DNA of 64,000 nt from Lentisalinibacter salinarum (GCF_040706555.1 NZ_JAPDRH010000002.1:372001-436000), one strand, 5' to 3'. Shown: positions 35,719 through 45,527, counted from the stretch's first letter. The notes: a model not told the origin generated them from the sequence alone. Made by a program: numbers and translations.

Positions 35719-36447
35719 TCAGCTCCGGATCCACACCAGCGTGGCCTGACGGCCGCAGTCGCCGTCGCGCCGGTAGGAGAAGAAGCGTTCGGCCTCGTCG
35801 TGGGTGCAGAACTCCCCGCCGCTGACCGTCACGCCGGCAGCCTCGAGCTCCCGCCGGGCGAGCCCTGCCAGGTCCGCCTGCCAGCGGCCCTGGTCGTTGG
35901 GGGCGAAGAAGGCGGCGTTGACCACATCACGGGCGATGAACCGCTCTCGCACCTCGCCGCCCACCTCGAAGGCGGGCTGGGCGATGGCGGGGCCGAGCCA
36001 GGCGAGGACCTCGGTCGGTGGGGTCGTCATCGCGGCCAGGGCCGCCTCGACGACGCCGTCCGCGAGTCCGCGCCAGCCGGCATGCACGGCCGCCACCTCG
36101 TCGCCGCGGCGGCTGGCGAGCAACACCGGCAGGCAGTCGGCCGTGAGCACGGCGCAGACCACGCCCGGCTCGCGGGTCACGGCGGCGTCAGCCTCCGCCG
36201 GCGTGCCGTCGGGCCGTGCCTCCACCACCCGGGTGCCATGCACCTGGGCGAGCCAAGCCGGCTCACCAGGCAGATCCAGCGCCTCGACCAGCCGGCGCCG
36301 GTTCTCCGCCACGGCCGCCGGGTCGTCGCCGACGTGGGCGCCGAGATTCAGAGCGGCGTAGGGGCCCGTACTCACGCCGCCGGCACGGGTGGTGGCCGCG
36401 GCGGCGACGGCAGCCGGCGCTTCCCAGTCGGGTCGGATGATGTCCAT
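35719..36447 (-). CDS. pgeF: Purine nucleoside phosphorylase / multicopper polyphenol oxidase family protein
   Basis: A 242-residue DUF152/YfiH family protein read from the ATG at 36447 (MDIIRPDWEAPAAVAAAATT). It has LAQVHGTRVV (first zinc-site His), LTADCLPVLLASR (Cys) and AAVHAGWRGLADGVVE (second His), plus ELAGLARRELE-like and CGRQATLVWIRS end blocks. Members are reported as purine nucleoside phosphorylases and as peptidoglycan-editing factor. The start overlaps the rluD stop by one base. rluD-pgeF-clpB is a conserved order. Confidence 0.92.
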   Translation of the reverse strand: MDIIRPDWEAPAAVAAAATTRAGGVSTGPYAALNLGAHVGDDPAAVAENRRRLVEALDLPGEPAWLAQVHGTRVVEARPDGTPAEADAAVTREPGVVCAVLTADCLPVLLASRRGDEVAAVHAGWRGLADGVVEAALAAMTTPPTEVLAWLGPAIAQPAFEVGGEVRERFIARDVVNAAFFAPNDQGRWQADLAGLARRELEAAGVTVSGGEFCTHDEAERFFSYRRDGDCGRQATLVWIRS

Positions 36448-37415
36448 CAGCCGGCCTCCACCCGCTCCCGGTGGGCTCGCAACGCCGCGATCAGCGCGGC
36501 GTGATCGTCCGGCAGCGGCGAGGAGAACGCCAGTTCTTCGCCGGTCGACGGATGTTCGAGGGCCAGCGACTCGGCGTGCAGCGCCTGGCGGCGGAAGTTG
36601 CGGAGCGTTGCCGTGAGCGCCTCGTCGGCCCCCGGCGGCAGCTGCAGGCGGCCGCCGTACACCGGGTCGCCCAGCAACGGATGACGGATGTGGGCGAAGT
36701 GCACGCGGATCTGGTGGGTGCGGCCGGTCTCGAGGCGCACGCGGACGTCGGTGTGCGCCACGAAGCGCTCGACCACCCGGTAGTGGCTTACCGCCGGCCG
36801 GCCGCCCTCTCGCACCGCCATGCGGGTGCGCTGGACCGGATGGCGGTCGATGGGCGCGTCGATCGTGCCGCCCGCCGTCAGCACGCCCCGGCACACGGCC
36901 CGGTACTCACGGCGGATGTTGCGACTCCCCAGCGCGCGGACGAGCGCCGTGTGGGCCTCCACCGTGCGCGCCACCAGCATCAGCCCGCTGGTGTCCTTGT
37001 CCAGCCGATGCACGATGCCCGCACGGGGCACGGAGGCGAGCTCCGGGTAGCGATGCAGCAGGCCGTTCTGCAGGGTGCCTTCCCGGTTGCCGGCACCCGG
37101 ATGCACGACGAGACCGGCAGGCTTTTCCACGACGATCAGACCCGGGTCCTCGTGCACCACCCGGAAGACGACCGGCTCCGCCTCCACACGGGTCTCCGGC
37201 TCGACCACCGCATTCAGCTCCACGGTCTCGCCGCCACTCACCGCATCCCGCGGGCGGCAGCCGCGGCCGTCCACGGTGATGAGGCCGGCCAGCAGCCACT
37301 CCTTCAGCCGGCTGCGGGAGTACTGGGGGAACATCTGCGCGAGCGCCTGGTCCATCCGCTTGCCGGCCAGCGACTCGGGGACCTGCTGCCTCTGTGTCTG
37401 TGCTGTCTCCGTCAT
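36447..37415 (-). CDS. rluD: 23S rRNA pseudouridine(1911/1915/1917) synthase RluD
   Basis: The 322-residue protein has an N-terminal S4-type RNA-binding domain (MDQALAQMFPQYSRSRLKEW) and the pseudouridine synthase catalytic segment GIVHRLDKDTSGLMLVAR with the catalytic Asp. HQIRVHFAHIRHPLLGDPVY is also characteristic. It modifies helix 69 of 23S rRNA. It is transcribed divergently from bamD, as in Escherichia coli, with pgeF coupled downstream. RluD rather than RluC is inferred from this synteny. Confidence 0.95.
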   Translation of the reverse strand: MTETAQTQRQQVPESLAGKRMDQALAQMFPQYSRSRLKEWLLAGLITVDGRGCRPRDAVSGGETVELNAVVEPETRVEAEPVVFRVVHEDPGLIVVEKPAGLVVHPGAGNREGTLQNGLLHRYPELASVPRAGIVHRLDKDTSGLMLVARTVEAHTALVRALGSRNIRREYRAVCRGVLTAGGTIDAPIDRHPVQRTRMAVREGGRPAVSHYRVVERFVAHTDVRVRLETGRTHQIRVHFAHIRHPLLGDPVYGGRLQLPPGADEALTATLRNFRRQALHAESLALEHPSTGEELAFSSPLPDDHAALIAALRAHRERVEAG

Positions 37416-37463
37416 CGGGGGGCCTCGGGTAAGCCGGGCAGTTTACGTTATACTCCGCCGACT

Positions 37464-38285
37464 ATGCCGAGCATTATGCGCCAAGCCATCCCGCCCTCTC
37501 TTTCCATCCCGGTCGCCGGCACGGTTTCCGCGGCCCTCTCCGCACGGTCGGGCACTGTAACCCGGCTGCTGCTGGTCGTGTGTCTCGCCCTGGCGGCCGT
37601 CGCCTGCGGCACCGACGGGCCCGAGCGCGAGCAGGGCGCGGTGGAAGAAGTCTACGAGCGCGGCCAGCGCTCCATGGCCAACGGCAATTACCGCCAGGCC
37701 ATCGCCATCTTCGAGCAGATCCAGGCCCGCTTCCCGTTCACCGAGTTCGGCAAGCAGTCCCAGATCGACCTGATTTACGCCTACTACAAGAGCGGCCGTA
37801 GCGAGCAGGCCATAGACGCCGCGGATCAGTTCATGCGCGAGAATCCCACCCACCCGCGGGTGGACTACGCACTCTACCTGCAGGGGCTGACCTGGTTCGA
37901 CAAGGAGCCCAGCCTCCTGGACCGGACTTTCGGGGTCGACCGCACGGACCGGCCGCCCACCGACACCCGCCGCTCCTTCGCGGCCTTCAAGCGGCTGGTG
38001 GAACGCTATCCCACCAGCGATTACGCCGCGGATGCCACCCAGCGCATGATCTTCCTGAAAAACCGGCTGGCGTCCTACGAGAACCACGTGGCCGAGTACT
38101 ACCTCCGCCGGGGCGCCTGGATCGCGGCGCTGAACCGGGCCAAGACGGCGCTGGAGGAATACAACGGCACGCCGGCGAACAAGAAGTCGCTGGAGATCAT
38201 GGTGCGCGCCTACGAGAAGCTGGATCTGGACGAGCTGGCCGCCGACACCCGCCGGGTGCTCGCGGAGAACTTCCCGGACAGCTGA
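37464..38285 (+). CDS. bamD: Outer membrane assembly lipoprotein BamD
   Basis: The mature part (EVYERGQRSMANGNYRQAIA, FPFTEFGKQSQIDLIYAYYK, RRGAWIAALNRAKTALEEY) is BamD with its tetratricopeptide repeats. A lipobox LALAAVAC-G is visible. BamD binds BamA in the outer membrane beta-barrel assembly complex. The start is uncertain: ATG at 37464 or 37476 gives an unusually long n-region before the lipoprotein signal, and a TATACT at 37449-37454 would put transcription very close to 37464. A start nearer the hydrophobic core is possible. It is divergent from rluD and convergent with nadE. Confidence 0.92.
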   Translation: MPSIMRQAIPPSLSIPVAGTVSAALSARSGTVTRLLLVVCLALAAVACGTDGPEREQGAVEEVYERGQRSMANGNYRQAIAIFEQIQARFPFTEFGKQSQIDLIYAYYKSGRSEQAIDAADQFMRENPTHPRVDYALYLQGLTWFDKEPSLLDRTFGVDRTDRPPTDTRRSFAAFKRLVERYPTSDYAADATQRMIFLKNRLASYENHVAEYYLRRGAWIAALNRAKTALEEYNGTPANKKSLEIMVRAYEKLDLDELAADTRRVLAENFPDS

Positions 38286-38313
38286 TCCGCTCGCCGGCGT
38301 CCGGCCGGGTGGT

Positions 38314-39963
38314 CTAGCCGGGGAATCGGTAGCCCGACGTGATCGGGTAGCGCCAGTCCCGGCCGAAGGCCCGGGTGGAGATGCGCACGCCCGGCGGCGC
38401 CTGGCGGCGCTTGTACTCGCTCCGGCGCACCATGTTCAGCACCCGCAGCACCGTCTCGCGCTCGTAGCCCCGCGCGGCAATCTCCTCTACCGACAGGTCC
38501 TCCTCGATGAACGCGGCAAGGATGGGGTCCAGCTCCTCGTAGGGCGGCAGCGAGTCCGTGTCCTGCTGGCCGGGCTTGAGTTCGGCCGACGGCGGCCGGG
38601 TAATCACCCGCTCCGGAATCACCGGCGAGCGGCTGTTGCCGGACTTGCAGGAATTACGATAGCGGGCCAGCCGGTAGACCAGGGTCTTGGCGCAGTCCTT
38701 CAGAGGCGCGAACCCGCCCGCCATGTCGCCGTACAGGGTGGCGTAGCCCACCGCCATCTCCGACTTGTTGCCGGTGGTGAGCAGCATGCGGCCGGTCTTG
38801 TTCGAGATGGCCATCAGCAGGATGCCCCGGCAGCGGGACTGGATGTTCTCCTCCGTCGCGTCCGGCGGCAGCCCCTCGAACAGGGGCGCCAGCTGGGCGA
38901 GGGTGGCGTCCACCATCGGCTCGATGGAGATGACGTCGTAGCGCACGCCGAGGCCCACGGCCTGGGCGGCCGCGTCCGTACGGCTGATTTCCGCCGTGTA
39001 GCGGTAAGGCATCATCACCGCCTGCACCCGCTCCGGGCCCAGCGCATCCACCGCCACGGCCAGGGTCAGCGCGGAGTCGATGCCGCCGGACAGGCCCAGC
39101 ACCACGCCGGGGAAGCCGTGCTTGTCCACGTAATCCCGGGTGCCGAGCACCAGCGCCGAATACACGCTCGCCTCCGCCCCGGGCAGCTCCGCGAGCGGCA
39201 GCGGCTCGGGCTCGATGGCACGGCGGCCGATGTGGAGCTCCACCGGGAAGAGTCCTTCCTCGAACATCGGCGCCCGGAAGGTGAGATTGCCCTTCGCGTC
39301 GGCCACGAAGGAGCCGCCGTCGAAGACCAGCTCGTCCTGCCCGCCCACCATATTCAGATAGACCAGCGGCACGCCGTTCTCGTCGGCACGGGCGCAGCCC
39401 ATGCGCTCACGTTTCTCCTGGCTGCCGGTATCGTAGGGCGAGCCATTGATGGTCAGAATGACCTCGGCGCCGGCGCCCCGCGCGAGCCGCGCCGGGCCGG
39501 GCTGCCAGATGTCTTCGCAAATGGTGAGACCCACGCGGGTACCGCGGAAGCGGAACACGGCCGGCTTCTCGCCAGGCGTGAAATAGCGCTTCTCGTCGAA
39601 CACCCGGTAGTTGGGCAGCAGATGCTTGCGGTAGCGGGCGAGTTCCCGGCCGTCCTCGATCACGGTCGCGGCGTTGTACAGCCGCTCGCCGTCGTACTCC
39701 GGGAACCCCACCAGCACCGCGACGCCCTCGAGTTCGGTGCGGATGCGCTCCAGCGCGGCGGCGATCTGACGCCGCAGACCGGAGTGGAACAGAAGATCCT
39801 CCGGCGGGTAGCCGCAGAGGAAGAGTTCCGGGAAGACGACGAGATCCGCGCCATGCTCGTCCCGCGCGCGCGCGGCCGTCGCGAGCAGCCGCTCCGTGTT
39901 GTCGGTGACGCCTCCGACCACCGGATTCAGTTGGGCGAGGACGAGCTTCAGGGACTCGGCCAT
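38314..39963 (-). CDS. nadE: Glutamine-dependent NAD+ synthetase
   Basis: The 549-residue two-domain enzyme has an N-terminal nitrilase-type glutaminase with catalytic Glu (FPELFLCGYPPEDLL) and Cys (LTICEDIWQPG). The C-terminal synthetase domain has the PP-loop GLSGGIDSALTLAVAVDALG and LTTGNKSEMAVGYATLYGDM. It amidates nicotinic acid adenine dinucleotide to NAD using glutamine. The ATG at 39963 is chosen because the long upstream frame is Arg-rich shadow sequence. sucD lies 34 bp upstream on the same strand. Confidence 0.97.
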   Translation of the reverse strand: MAESLKLVLAQLNPVVGGVTDNTERLLATAARARDEHGADLVVFPELFLCGYPPEDLLFHSGLRRQIAAALERIRTELEGVAVLVGFPEYDGERLYNAATVIEDGRELARYRKHLLPNYRVFDEKRYFTPGEKPAVFRFRGTRVGLTICEDIWQPGPARLARGAGAEVILTINGSPYDTGSQEKRERMGCARADENGVPLVYLNMVGGQDELVFDGGSFVADAKGNLTFRAPMFEEGLFPVELHIGRRAIEPEPLPLAELPGAEASVYSALVLGTRDYVDKHGFPGVVLGLSGGIDSALTLAVAVDALGPERVQAVMMPYRYTAEISRTDAAAQAVGLGVRYDVISIEPMVDATLAQLAPLFEGLPPDATEENIQSRCRGILLMAISNKTGRMLLTTGNKSEMAVGYATLYGDMAGGFAPLKDCAKTLVYRLARYRNSCKSGNSRSPVIPERVITRPPSAELKPGQQDTDSLPPYEELDPILAAFIEEDLSVEEIAARGYERETVLRVLNMVRRSEYKRRQAPPGVRISTRAFGRDWRYPITSGYRFPG

Positions 39964-39997
39964 GTCGGCAGCGGGCCAGGCGGCAGCCCGACGGGGC

Positions 39998-40870
39998 TCA
40001 GCCGTCGAGCGCCGAGGCGATGGCGGAACCGAGATCCGCCGGCGAGCGCACCGTGGTGACGCCGGCCTCCTCCAGCGCCTCGAACTTGGCCTCCGCCGTG
40101 CCCTTGCCGCCTGCGACAATGGCGCCGGCGTGGCCCATGCGCTTGCCCGGCGGCGCCGTCACGCCGGCGATGTAGGCCACCACCGGTTTGGAGACGTGGT
40201 CGGCGATGTAGGCCGCGGCGGCCTCCTCGTCGGTGCCGCCGATCTCGCCCACCATGATGATGCCATCGGTTTCGGGGTCGGCCTCGAACAGCTTGAGGCA
40301 GTCGATGAAGTCCATGCCGCGCACCGGGTCGCCGCCGATGCCGATGCAGGTGGACTGGCCGAGGTCGGCCTGGGTGGTCTGATAGACCGCCTCGTAGGTC
40401 AGCGTGCCCGAGCGGGAGATCACGCCGATGCGGCCGGCCTGGTGGATCATGCCGGGCATGATGCCGATCTTCGCCTGCCCCGGCGTGATGATGCCAGGGC
40501 AGTTCGGTCCGATCAGCCGGCAGTCGTAGTCGGCCAGCGCGGCCCGTACCTTCACCATGTCCAGAACCGGGATGCCCTCGGTGATGCAGACCACCAGGCC
40601 CACGCCCGAGTCCGCCGCCTCCAGGATGGCATCGGCCGCGAACGGCGCCGGCACATAGATCATGCTGACATCGGCGCCGGTCTCGGTCACCGCTTCGTGC
40701 ATGGTGTTGAACACCGGCACGTCGAGGTGCTCCTCGCCGCCGCGGCCCGGGGTGACGCCGGCCACCACGTTGGTGCCGTAGGCGATGCACTGCTCGGTAT
40801 GGAAAGAACCCTGGTTGCCGGTGATGCCCTGGCAGACGATGCGGGAATTCTTGTCGACTAGAACGCTCAT
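39998..40870 (-). CDS. sucD: Succinyl-CoA ligase, alpha subunit
   Basis: The 290-residue protein starts MSVLVDKNSRIVCQGITGNQ (CoA-binding Rossmann domain) and has VAGVTPGRGGEEHLDVPVFN, GPNCPGIITPGQAKIGIMPG and the phosphohistidine region KRMGHAGAIVAGGKGTAEAK. It pairs with SucC to make succinate plus ATP or GTP in the citric acid cycle. It starts 11 bp after sucC. Confidence 0.98.
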   Translation of the reverse strand: MSVLVDKNSRIVCQGITGNQGSFHTEQCIAYGTNVVAGVTPGRGGEEHLDVPVFNTMHEAVTETGADVSMIYVPAPFAADAILEAADSGVGLVVCITEGIPVLDMVKVRAALADYDCRLIGPNCPGIITPGQAKIGIMPGMIHQAGRIGVISRSGTLTYEAVYQTTQADLGQSTCIGIGGDPVRGMDFIDCLKLFEADPETDGIIMVGEIGGTDEEAAAAYIADHVSKPVVAYIAGVTAPPGKRMGHAGAIVAGGKGTAEAKFEALEEAGVTTVRSPADLGSAIASALDG

Positions 40871-40881
40871 GGATGCTCCTG

Positions 40882-42042
40882 TCAGCCGGCGGCCGCCACG
40901 GCCTTCTTGGCCGCGTCGGTGAGATCCGATGCCGCGATGATGTCCAGACCGCTGCCGGCCAGCTTCTCGCGGCCCTGCTCGACGTTGGTGCCTTCCAGAC
41001 GCGCCACCACGGGCACCTCGACACCCACCTCCTTTACCGCGGTGATGATGCCGTCGGCGATGAGATCGCAGCGCACGATGCCCCCGAAGATGTTCACGAG
41101 TATCGCTTCCACGCTCTCGTTGGAGAGGATCAGCTTGAAGGCCTCGGCCACGCGCTCGGCGGTGGCGCCGCCACCCACGTCCAGGAAGTTGGCCGGCTCG
41201 CCGCCGTGCAGCTTGATCAGGTCCATCGTCGCCATGGCGAGTCCGGCGCCATTCACCATGCAGGCGATGTTGCCACCGAGGGAGACATAGCTGAGATCGT
41301 GTTCCCGGGCCTCGCGCTCGGTGTCGTCCTCCTGAGAGGGATCACGCATCTCCTCGAGGGATTTCTGCCGGAACAGCGCGTTCTCCTCGATGTTGATCTT
41401 GGCGTCCAGTGCGACGATGTCGCCGTCGCCGGTGACAATCAGCGGATTGATCTCCAGCAGGCTCGCGTCCTTGTCCTCGAACAGGGCGTAGAGCTTGTTC
41501 AGCAGGCTGCCGAACTGCTTCAGCTGGCCTTTGTCGAGGCCGAGACCGAAGCCGAGCCGGCGGATCTGGTAGGGCTGCAGACCGGCGGCGGGCGAGACCG
41601 CGACCGAGAAGATCTGCTCCGGCGTTTTCTCCGCCACTTCCTCGATGTCCATGCCGCCGGCCGCCGAAGCGATGATGGCAACGCGCTTCGCCTCCCGGTC
41701 CACCAGCATGCTGAGATAGAGCTCACGCTCGATCGCCGAGCCGGACTCCACGTAGACCACGTTGACCGGCAGCCCCTCGGGGCCGGACTGGTGGGTGACC
41801 AGGCGGGTCCCGAGCATGCCCTCGGCGGCCTCGCGTACCTCGTCGGCGCTGCGGCAGAGCTTCACGCCCCCCGCCTTGCCGCGCCCGCCCGCATGGACCT
41901 GGGCCTTCACCACCCAGAGATCGCCGCCGAGCTCCTCGGCGGCCGCCACGGCGGCGTCCGCCGTCTCCGCGGGCCGGCCCTCGGGCACGGGGATGCCGTA
42001 ATCGGCGAACAGCCGTTTGGCCTGATATTCGTGCAGATTCAT
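40882..42042 (-). CDS. sucC: Succinyl-CoA ligase, beta subunit
   Basis: The 386-residue protein starts MNLHEYQAKRLFADYGIPVP (ATP-grasp domain) and contains VVKAQVHAGGRGKAGGVKLC, LEINPLIVTGDGDIVALDAK and ANFLDVGGGATAERVAEAFK. It binds nucleotide and succinate. It is first in the sucCD operon. The 260 bp toward pilS contain its promoter region, not clearly readable, and a pair of REP-like palindromes. Confidence 0.98.
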   Translation of the reverse strand: MNLHEYQAKRLFADYGIPVPEGRPAETADAAVAAAEELGGDLWVVKAQVHAGGRGKAGGVKLCRSADEVREAAEGMLGTRLVTHQSGPEGLPVNVVYVESGSAIERELYLSMLVDREAKRVAIIASAAGGMDIEEVAEKTPEQIFSVAVSPAAGLQPYQIRRLGFGLGLDKGQLKQFGSLLNKLYALFEDKDASLLEINPLIVTGDGDIVALDAKINIEENALFRQKSLEEMRDPSQEDDTEREAREHDLSYVSLGGNIACMVNGAGLAMATMDLIKLHGGEPANFLDVGGGATAERVAEAFKLILSNESVEAILVNIFGGIVRCDLIADGIITAVKEVGVEVPVVARLEGTNVEQGREKLAGSGLDIIAASDLTDAAKKAVAAAG

Positions 42043-42210
42043 CGTTCGTCCGGACTGTCAGTTGGGAGACGCGGGCCGGTTTCTGCGTTCTGGTTCGCGG
42101 CCGCCCGCGGAAGAGGTGCGTATTGTGGGGCAAAGGTCGAGGATTGGCAAAGCCCCGTCAGAAGGCGGCTTCCACTACAATGCGGCCCCAATGGGCGCGT
42201 AACGAAACCT

Positions 42211-42266
42211 GTAGGAGGGCCTTCAGGCCCGATGCGAATCGGGATCCGGCCTGAAGGCCCTCCTGC
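42211..42266. repeat. Inverted pair of REP-like palindromes
   Basis: The 22-bp unit beginning GTAGGAGGGCCTTCAGG (42211-42232) is followed 12 bp later by an inverted, slightly changed copy (42245-42266). Each copy folds by itself and the two can pair with each other, as in BIME-type arrays. They lie between the divergent sucC and pilS genes. The same unit occurs beside mutS and, in variant form, between the tRNA genes. Confidence 0.75.
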
Positions 42267-42303
42267 ATGGCCAGCCAGGCAACAGGGGCGTCAGGAACGG
42301 CGT

Positions 42304-43944
42304 ATGGCCGAAGAATCGCACGGGAATCCGATGCCGGGGGCGGCTGCCGGCGCCACATCGGAACTGGGCCGGCGGGTGCTGGGAACGCTCGCCGCCTTCC
42401 GCCTGTTCATCGCTGCCGCCTCGCTGCTGGCCTTCTTCGTCGACACCGACCCCCGACTGGTGGGTGCCGAGCATCCGGCGCTGTTCCCCGGTACCGCCGC
42501 CGCATACCTGATCGTCGCGGCGTTCACGCTGCTGGGGCTGCGCCGCACGGTGGCCGGCCTGCAGATTTACGCCCAGATCTCTCTCGACGTGCTCGCGATC
42601 CTGCTGCTGATGTACGCCAGCGGCGGCGTCTCCAGCGGCCTCGGCGGCCTGCTCATCGTCTTCGTCGGCGGCGGCAGCCTGGTGATGCCCGGCCGGCTGT
42701 CCCTGTTCTTCGCCGCCGTCGCCGCCATCGGCATCCTGTTCAGCCAGATGCTGACCGTGCTGCAGGGCGACGCCCTCGCCGGCGCCTACCCGGCCGCGGG
42801 CATCCTGGGCGCCGTGATCTTCATCGTGGCGCTGGCGGCGCGGCCGCTGGCGCGGCGCATCCAGGAAAGCGAGGAACTCGCGCACCAGCGGGGCGTGGAC
42901 CTCGCCAACATGGCCGAGCTCAACCAGTACATCGTGCAGCATCTCCGCGAGAGCATCGTGGTGATCGACGCCGACGACCGGGTGCGGCTCATCAACGAGT
43001 CCGCCGCCCACCTGCTGCGTGCGGACAGCTTCTCGCCCGGCATGAAGCTGGCGATGCTCTCGCCGGAGCTCGACCGTCACGTGCGCGCCTGGCGCATGGT
43101 GGACCGGGAAGGGCCGCCACCCGAATTCACCATGACCGACCCGGAAGGCGGCACGCCCATCCTCGTGCACCTCGCACCCTTCGGCCGCACCGGCGAGGGC
43201 CGCGGGCCGGTGCTGGTGTTCCTCGAAGACGCGAGCCTGCTGGCCGAGCGGGTGCAGCAATCGAAGCTGGCCTCGCTCGGCCGGCTGTCGGCCAGCATCG
43301 CCCACGAGATCCGCAACCCGGTCGGAGCCATGAGCCACGCCGGCCAGCTGCTGCAGGAGTCCCCGGCCATCGCGGCCGAGGAGAAGCGGCTGATCGAGAT
43401 CATCCTGTCCCACTCGGATCGGGTCAGCCACATCATCGACAACATCCTCCAGCTCTCACGCCGCGACACCAGCCAGCCCGAGCGTTTCGCGCTCCGGCCC
43501 TGGCTCGAGGATTTCGTGCAGGAGTTCGCCAAGACGCTGCAGCTCAACGAGGGCGAGCTCACCGTGGCGCCCGGCGACGACGACCTCGAGGTGCGCATGG
43601 ACCGCAGCCATCTCCGCCAGGTGCTCTGGAATCTCTGCGACAATGCCGTGAAATACGCGAGCGAGACCGGCGGCATCGAGGTGATACTGCGCACGGACCG
43701 CGTGGAACCGGGCGACCGGCCCTATCTGGAAGTTCTTGACCGGGGTCACGGTGTGGAGACCGGCACCGTGGATAAGATTTTCGAGCCCTTCTTCACTGCG
43801 CGGCAGGGAGGCACCGGGCTCGGTCTGTACATTTCGCGGGAACTGTGCGAACTGAACCGGGCCACGCTCTCCTACCGGCCGCGGAATGGCGGGGGCAGCG
43901 TATTCCGCATTGTATTCGCGGACCCGAACCGCTGGCAGAGCTGA
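42304..43944 (+). CDS. pilS: Type IV pilus sensor histidine kinase PilS
   Basis: A 546-residue protein with about six hydrophobic segments in residues 25-185 (FRLFIAAASLLAFF, LDVLAILLLMYASGGV, ILGAVIFIVALAARPLA). A PAS-like domain follows (LNQYIVQHLRESIVVIDADD), then the His kinase core SIAHEIRNPVGAMSHAGQLL with phosphoacceptor His, and ATP-binding motifs LWNLCDNAVKYA and GGTGLGLYISRELCE. It phosphorylates PilR, whose start is one base after its stop. The much longer upstream open frame is an antisense shadow of sucC and is rejected. Confidence 0.95.
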   Translation: MAEESHGNPMPGAAAGATSELGRRVLGTLAAFRLFIAAASLLAFFVDTDPRLVGAEHPALFPGTAAAYLIVAAFTLLGLRRTVAGLQIYAQISLDVLAILLLMYASGGVSSGLGGLLIVFVGGGSLVMPGRLSLFFAAVAAIGILFSQMLTVLQGDALAGAYPAAGILGAVIFIVALAARPLARRIQESEELAHQRGVDLANMAELNQYIVQHLRESIVVIDADDRVRLINESAAHLLRADSFSPGMKLAMLSPELDRHVRAWRMVDREGPPPEFTMTDPEGGTPILVHLAPFGRTGEGRGPVLVFLEDASLLAERVQQSKLASLGRLSASIAHEIRNPVGAMSHAGQLLQESPAIAAEEKRLIEIILSHSDRVSHIIDNILQLSRRDTSQPERFALRPWLEDFVQEFAKTLQLNEGELTVAPGDDDLEVRMDRSHLRQVLWNLCDNAVKYASETGGIEVILRTDRVEPGDRPYLEVLDRGHGVETGTVDKIFEPFFTARQGGTGLGLYISRELCELNRATLSYRPRNGGGSVFRIVFADPNRWQS

Positions 43945-43945
43945 C

Positions 43946-45286
43946 ATGACGACAGACGTACAGGCATTGGTGGTCGACGACGAGCCGGACATCTGCGAGC
44001 TGCTCGCGATGACCCTGAACCGCATGGACATCGCCACCGAGACGGCAGGCGACGTCGCCTCGGCCAAGAAGAAGCTCCGTGGCGGTGACTTCGACCTCTG
44101 CCTCACCGACATGCGCCTGCCCGACGGCGACGGACTGGAGCTGGTGGAGTGGATGCAGAGCCACACGCCGGGCGTGCCGGTGGCCATGATCACGGCCCAC
44201 GGCAGCGTGGAGACCGCCGTGCAGGCGCTGAAACTCGGCGCCTTCGACTTCGTCTCCAAGCCCCTGGACGTCAAGGATCTCCGCAATATCGTCGGCGCCG
44301 CCATCCGGCTGGGCGCCGCCGGCGGCGACGCCGGCCGGGAGCTGCTCGGCCGCTCCGCCGCCATCGACCGGGTCCGGGACATGATTGCCCGGGTCTCGCG
44401 CAGCCAGGCGCCCGTGCACATCTGCGGCGAGTCCGGCACCGGCAAGGAACTGGTCGCCCGCATGATCCACGAATCCGGTCCGCGCAAGGAAGGACCCTTC
44501 GTACCGGTGAACTGCGGCGCCATTCCGGCCGAGCTCATGGAGAGCGAGTTCTTCGGCCACAAGAAGGGCAGCTTCACCGGCGCGGTGACGGACAAGAAAG
44601 GGCTCATCGAGACCGCGGACGGTGGCACCCTCTTCCTGGACGAGATCGCCGACCTGCCGCTGGCCATGCAGGTGAAACTGCTGCGCTTCATCCAGGAGAA
44701 GACCATCCGGCCCGTCGGCGCGCCGCGGGAGGTGGCGGTGGACGTGCGGATCCTCAGCGCCACCCACCGGGACCTGGCAGCCATGGTCGCCGGCGGCGAG
44801 TTCCGCGAGGACCTCTTCTACCGCATCAACGTCATCGAGCTGCGGGTCCCGCCCCTGCGCGAGCGCACCGAGGACATCCCGCTGCTGGCCGAGGCCATCC
44901 TCGCCCGCTTCGCCCGAGAGTCGGGCGGCGAGCCGGCGGAGATGACCCCCGGGGCACTGGAAGCCCTGTGTAGCTACGGCTTCCCGGGCAACGTTCGCGA
45001 ACTCGAAAACATCCTGGAGCGGGCGGTCACGCTGTCGCCGAACGGCATCATCGACAGCGGCGATCTGCAGCTGCGGCCTGTGGTGGCAACGTCGAAAGGG
45101 GAAGTGTCACCGACTGCGGCCGCTGCGCGCGCCGAGGCGCTGGGCGACCAGCTCGAGGACGTCGAGCGCCAGGCGATCGTCGACGCGCTCGAGAAGACCC
45201 GCTACAACAAGACGGCTGCCGCGAAGCTGCTGGGGCTGACCTTCCGCCAGCTGCGGTACCGCATCAAGAAGCTGAATATCGACTGA
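43946..45286 (+). CDS. pilR: Type IV pilus sigma-54 response regulator PilR
   Basis: A 446-residue NtrC-type activator. Receiver domain (ALVVDDEPDICELLAMTLNR, phosphoacceptor Asp in LCLTDMRLPDGDGLEL). AAA+ domain with Walker A GESGTGKELVARMIHES, the sigma-54 contact motif GSFTGA and FLDEIADLPLAMQVKLLRF. C-terminal Fis-type helix-turn-helix (KTAAAKLLGLTFRQLRYRIK). It activates pilA from the sigma-54 promoter downstream. It forms a tight operon with pilS. Confidence 0.97.
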   Translation: MTTDVQALVVDDEPDICELLAMTLNRMDIATETAGDVASAKKKLRGGDFDLCLTDMRLPDGDGLELVEWMQSHTPGVPVAMITAHGSVETAVQALKLGAFDFVSKPLDVKDLRNIVGAAIRLGAAGGDAGRELLGRSAAIDRVRDMIARVSRSQAPVHICGESGTGKELVARMIHESGPRKEGPFVPVNCGAIPAELMESEFFGHKKGSFTGAVTDKKGLIETADGGTLFLDEIADLPLAMQVKLLRFIQEKTIRPVGAPREVAVDVRILSATHRDLAAMVAGGEFREDLFYRINVIELRVPPLRERTEDIPLLAEAILARFARESGGEPAEMTPGALEALCSYGFPGNVRELENILERAVTLSPNGIIDSGDLQLRPVVATSKGEVSPTAAAARAEALGDQLEDVERQAIVDALEKTRYNKTAAAKLLGLTFRQLRYRIKKLNID

Positions 45287-45381
45287 TGCGGGCATTTCCT
45301 GACCCGCTGCGGTCGCGAGCCATAGCTAGACTTCGGCACTCGGCAGGGAGCAGGCGGAAACGCGAGAGGGGTAACGACCGG

Positions 45382-45411
45382 GGTGACAATTGGGTGACGA
45401 GAATTGTCACC
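45382..45411 (+). promoter_or_regulatory. Inverted repeat upstream of pilA, candidate PilR binding region
   Basis: GGTGACAATT (45382-45391) and AATTGTCACC (45402-45411) are perfect 10-bp arms around a 10-nt loop. They lie about 120 bp before the sigma-54 promoter. TGTC-type motifs, the core of known PilR sites, recur here and just downstream (TTGTCACC, CTGACACA). A role as upstream activating sequence is inferred; a weak pilR terminator is the alternative. Confidence 0.5.
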
Positions 45412-45527
45412 TTCTGACACACGTCGCAGCCTGGCGACAATCGAGATCGCCAAGATTCACCATAAAGAACCGGCCGCTAAAGGCTAAGCTCTGTAAAATC
45501 AGTGACTTGAATCGCGATGATCCCGGT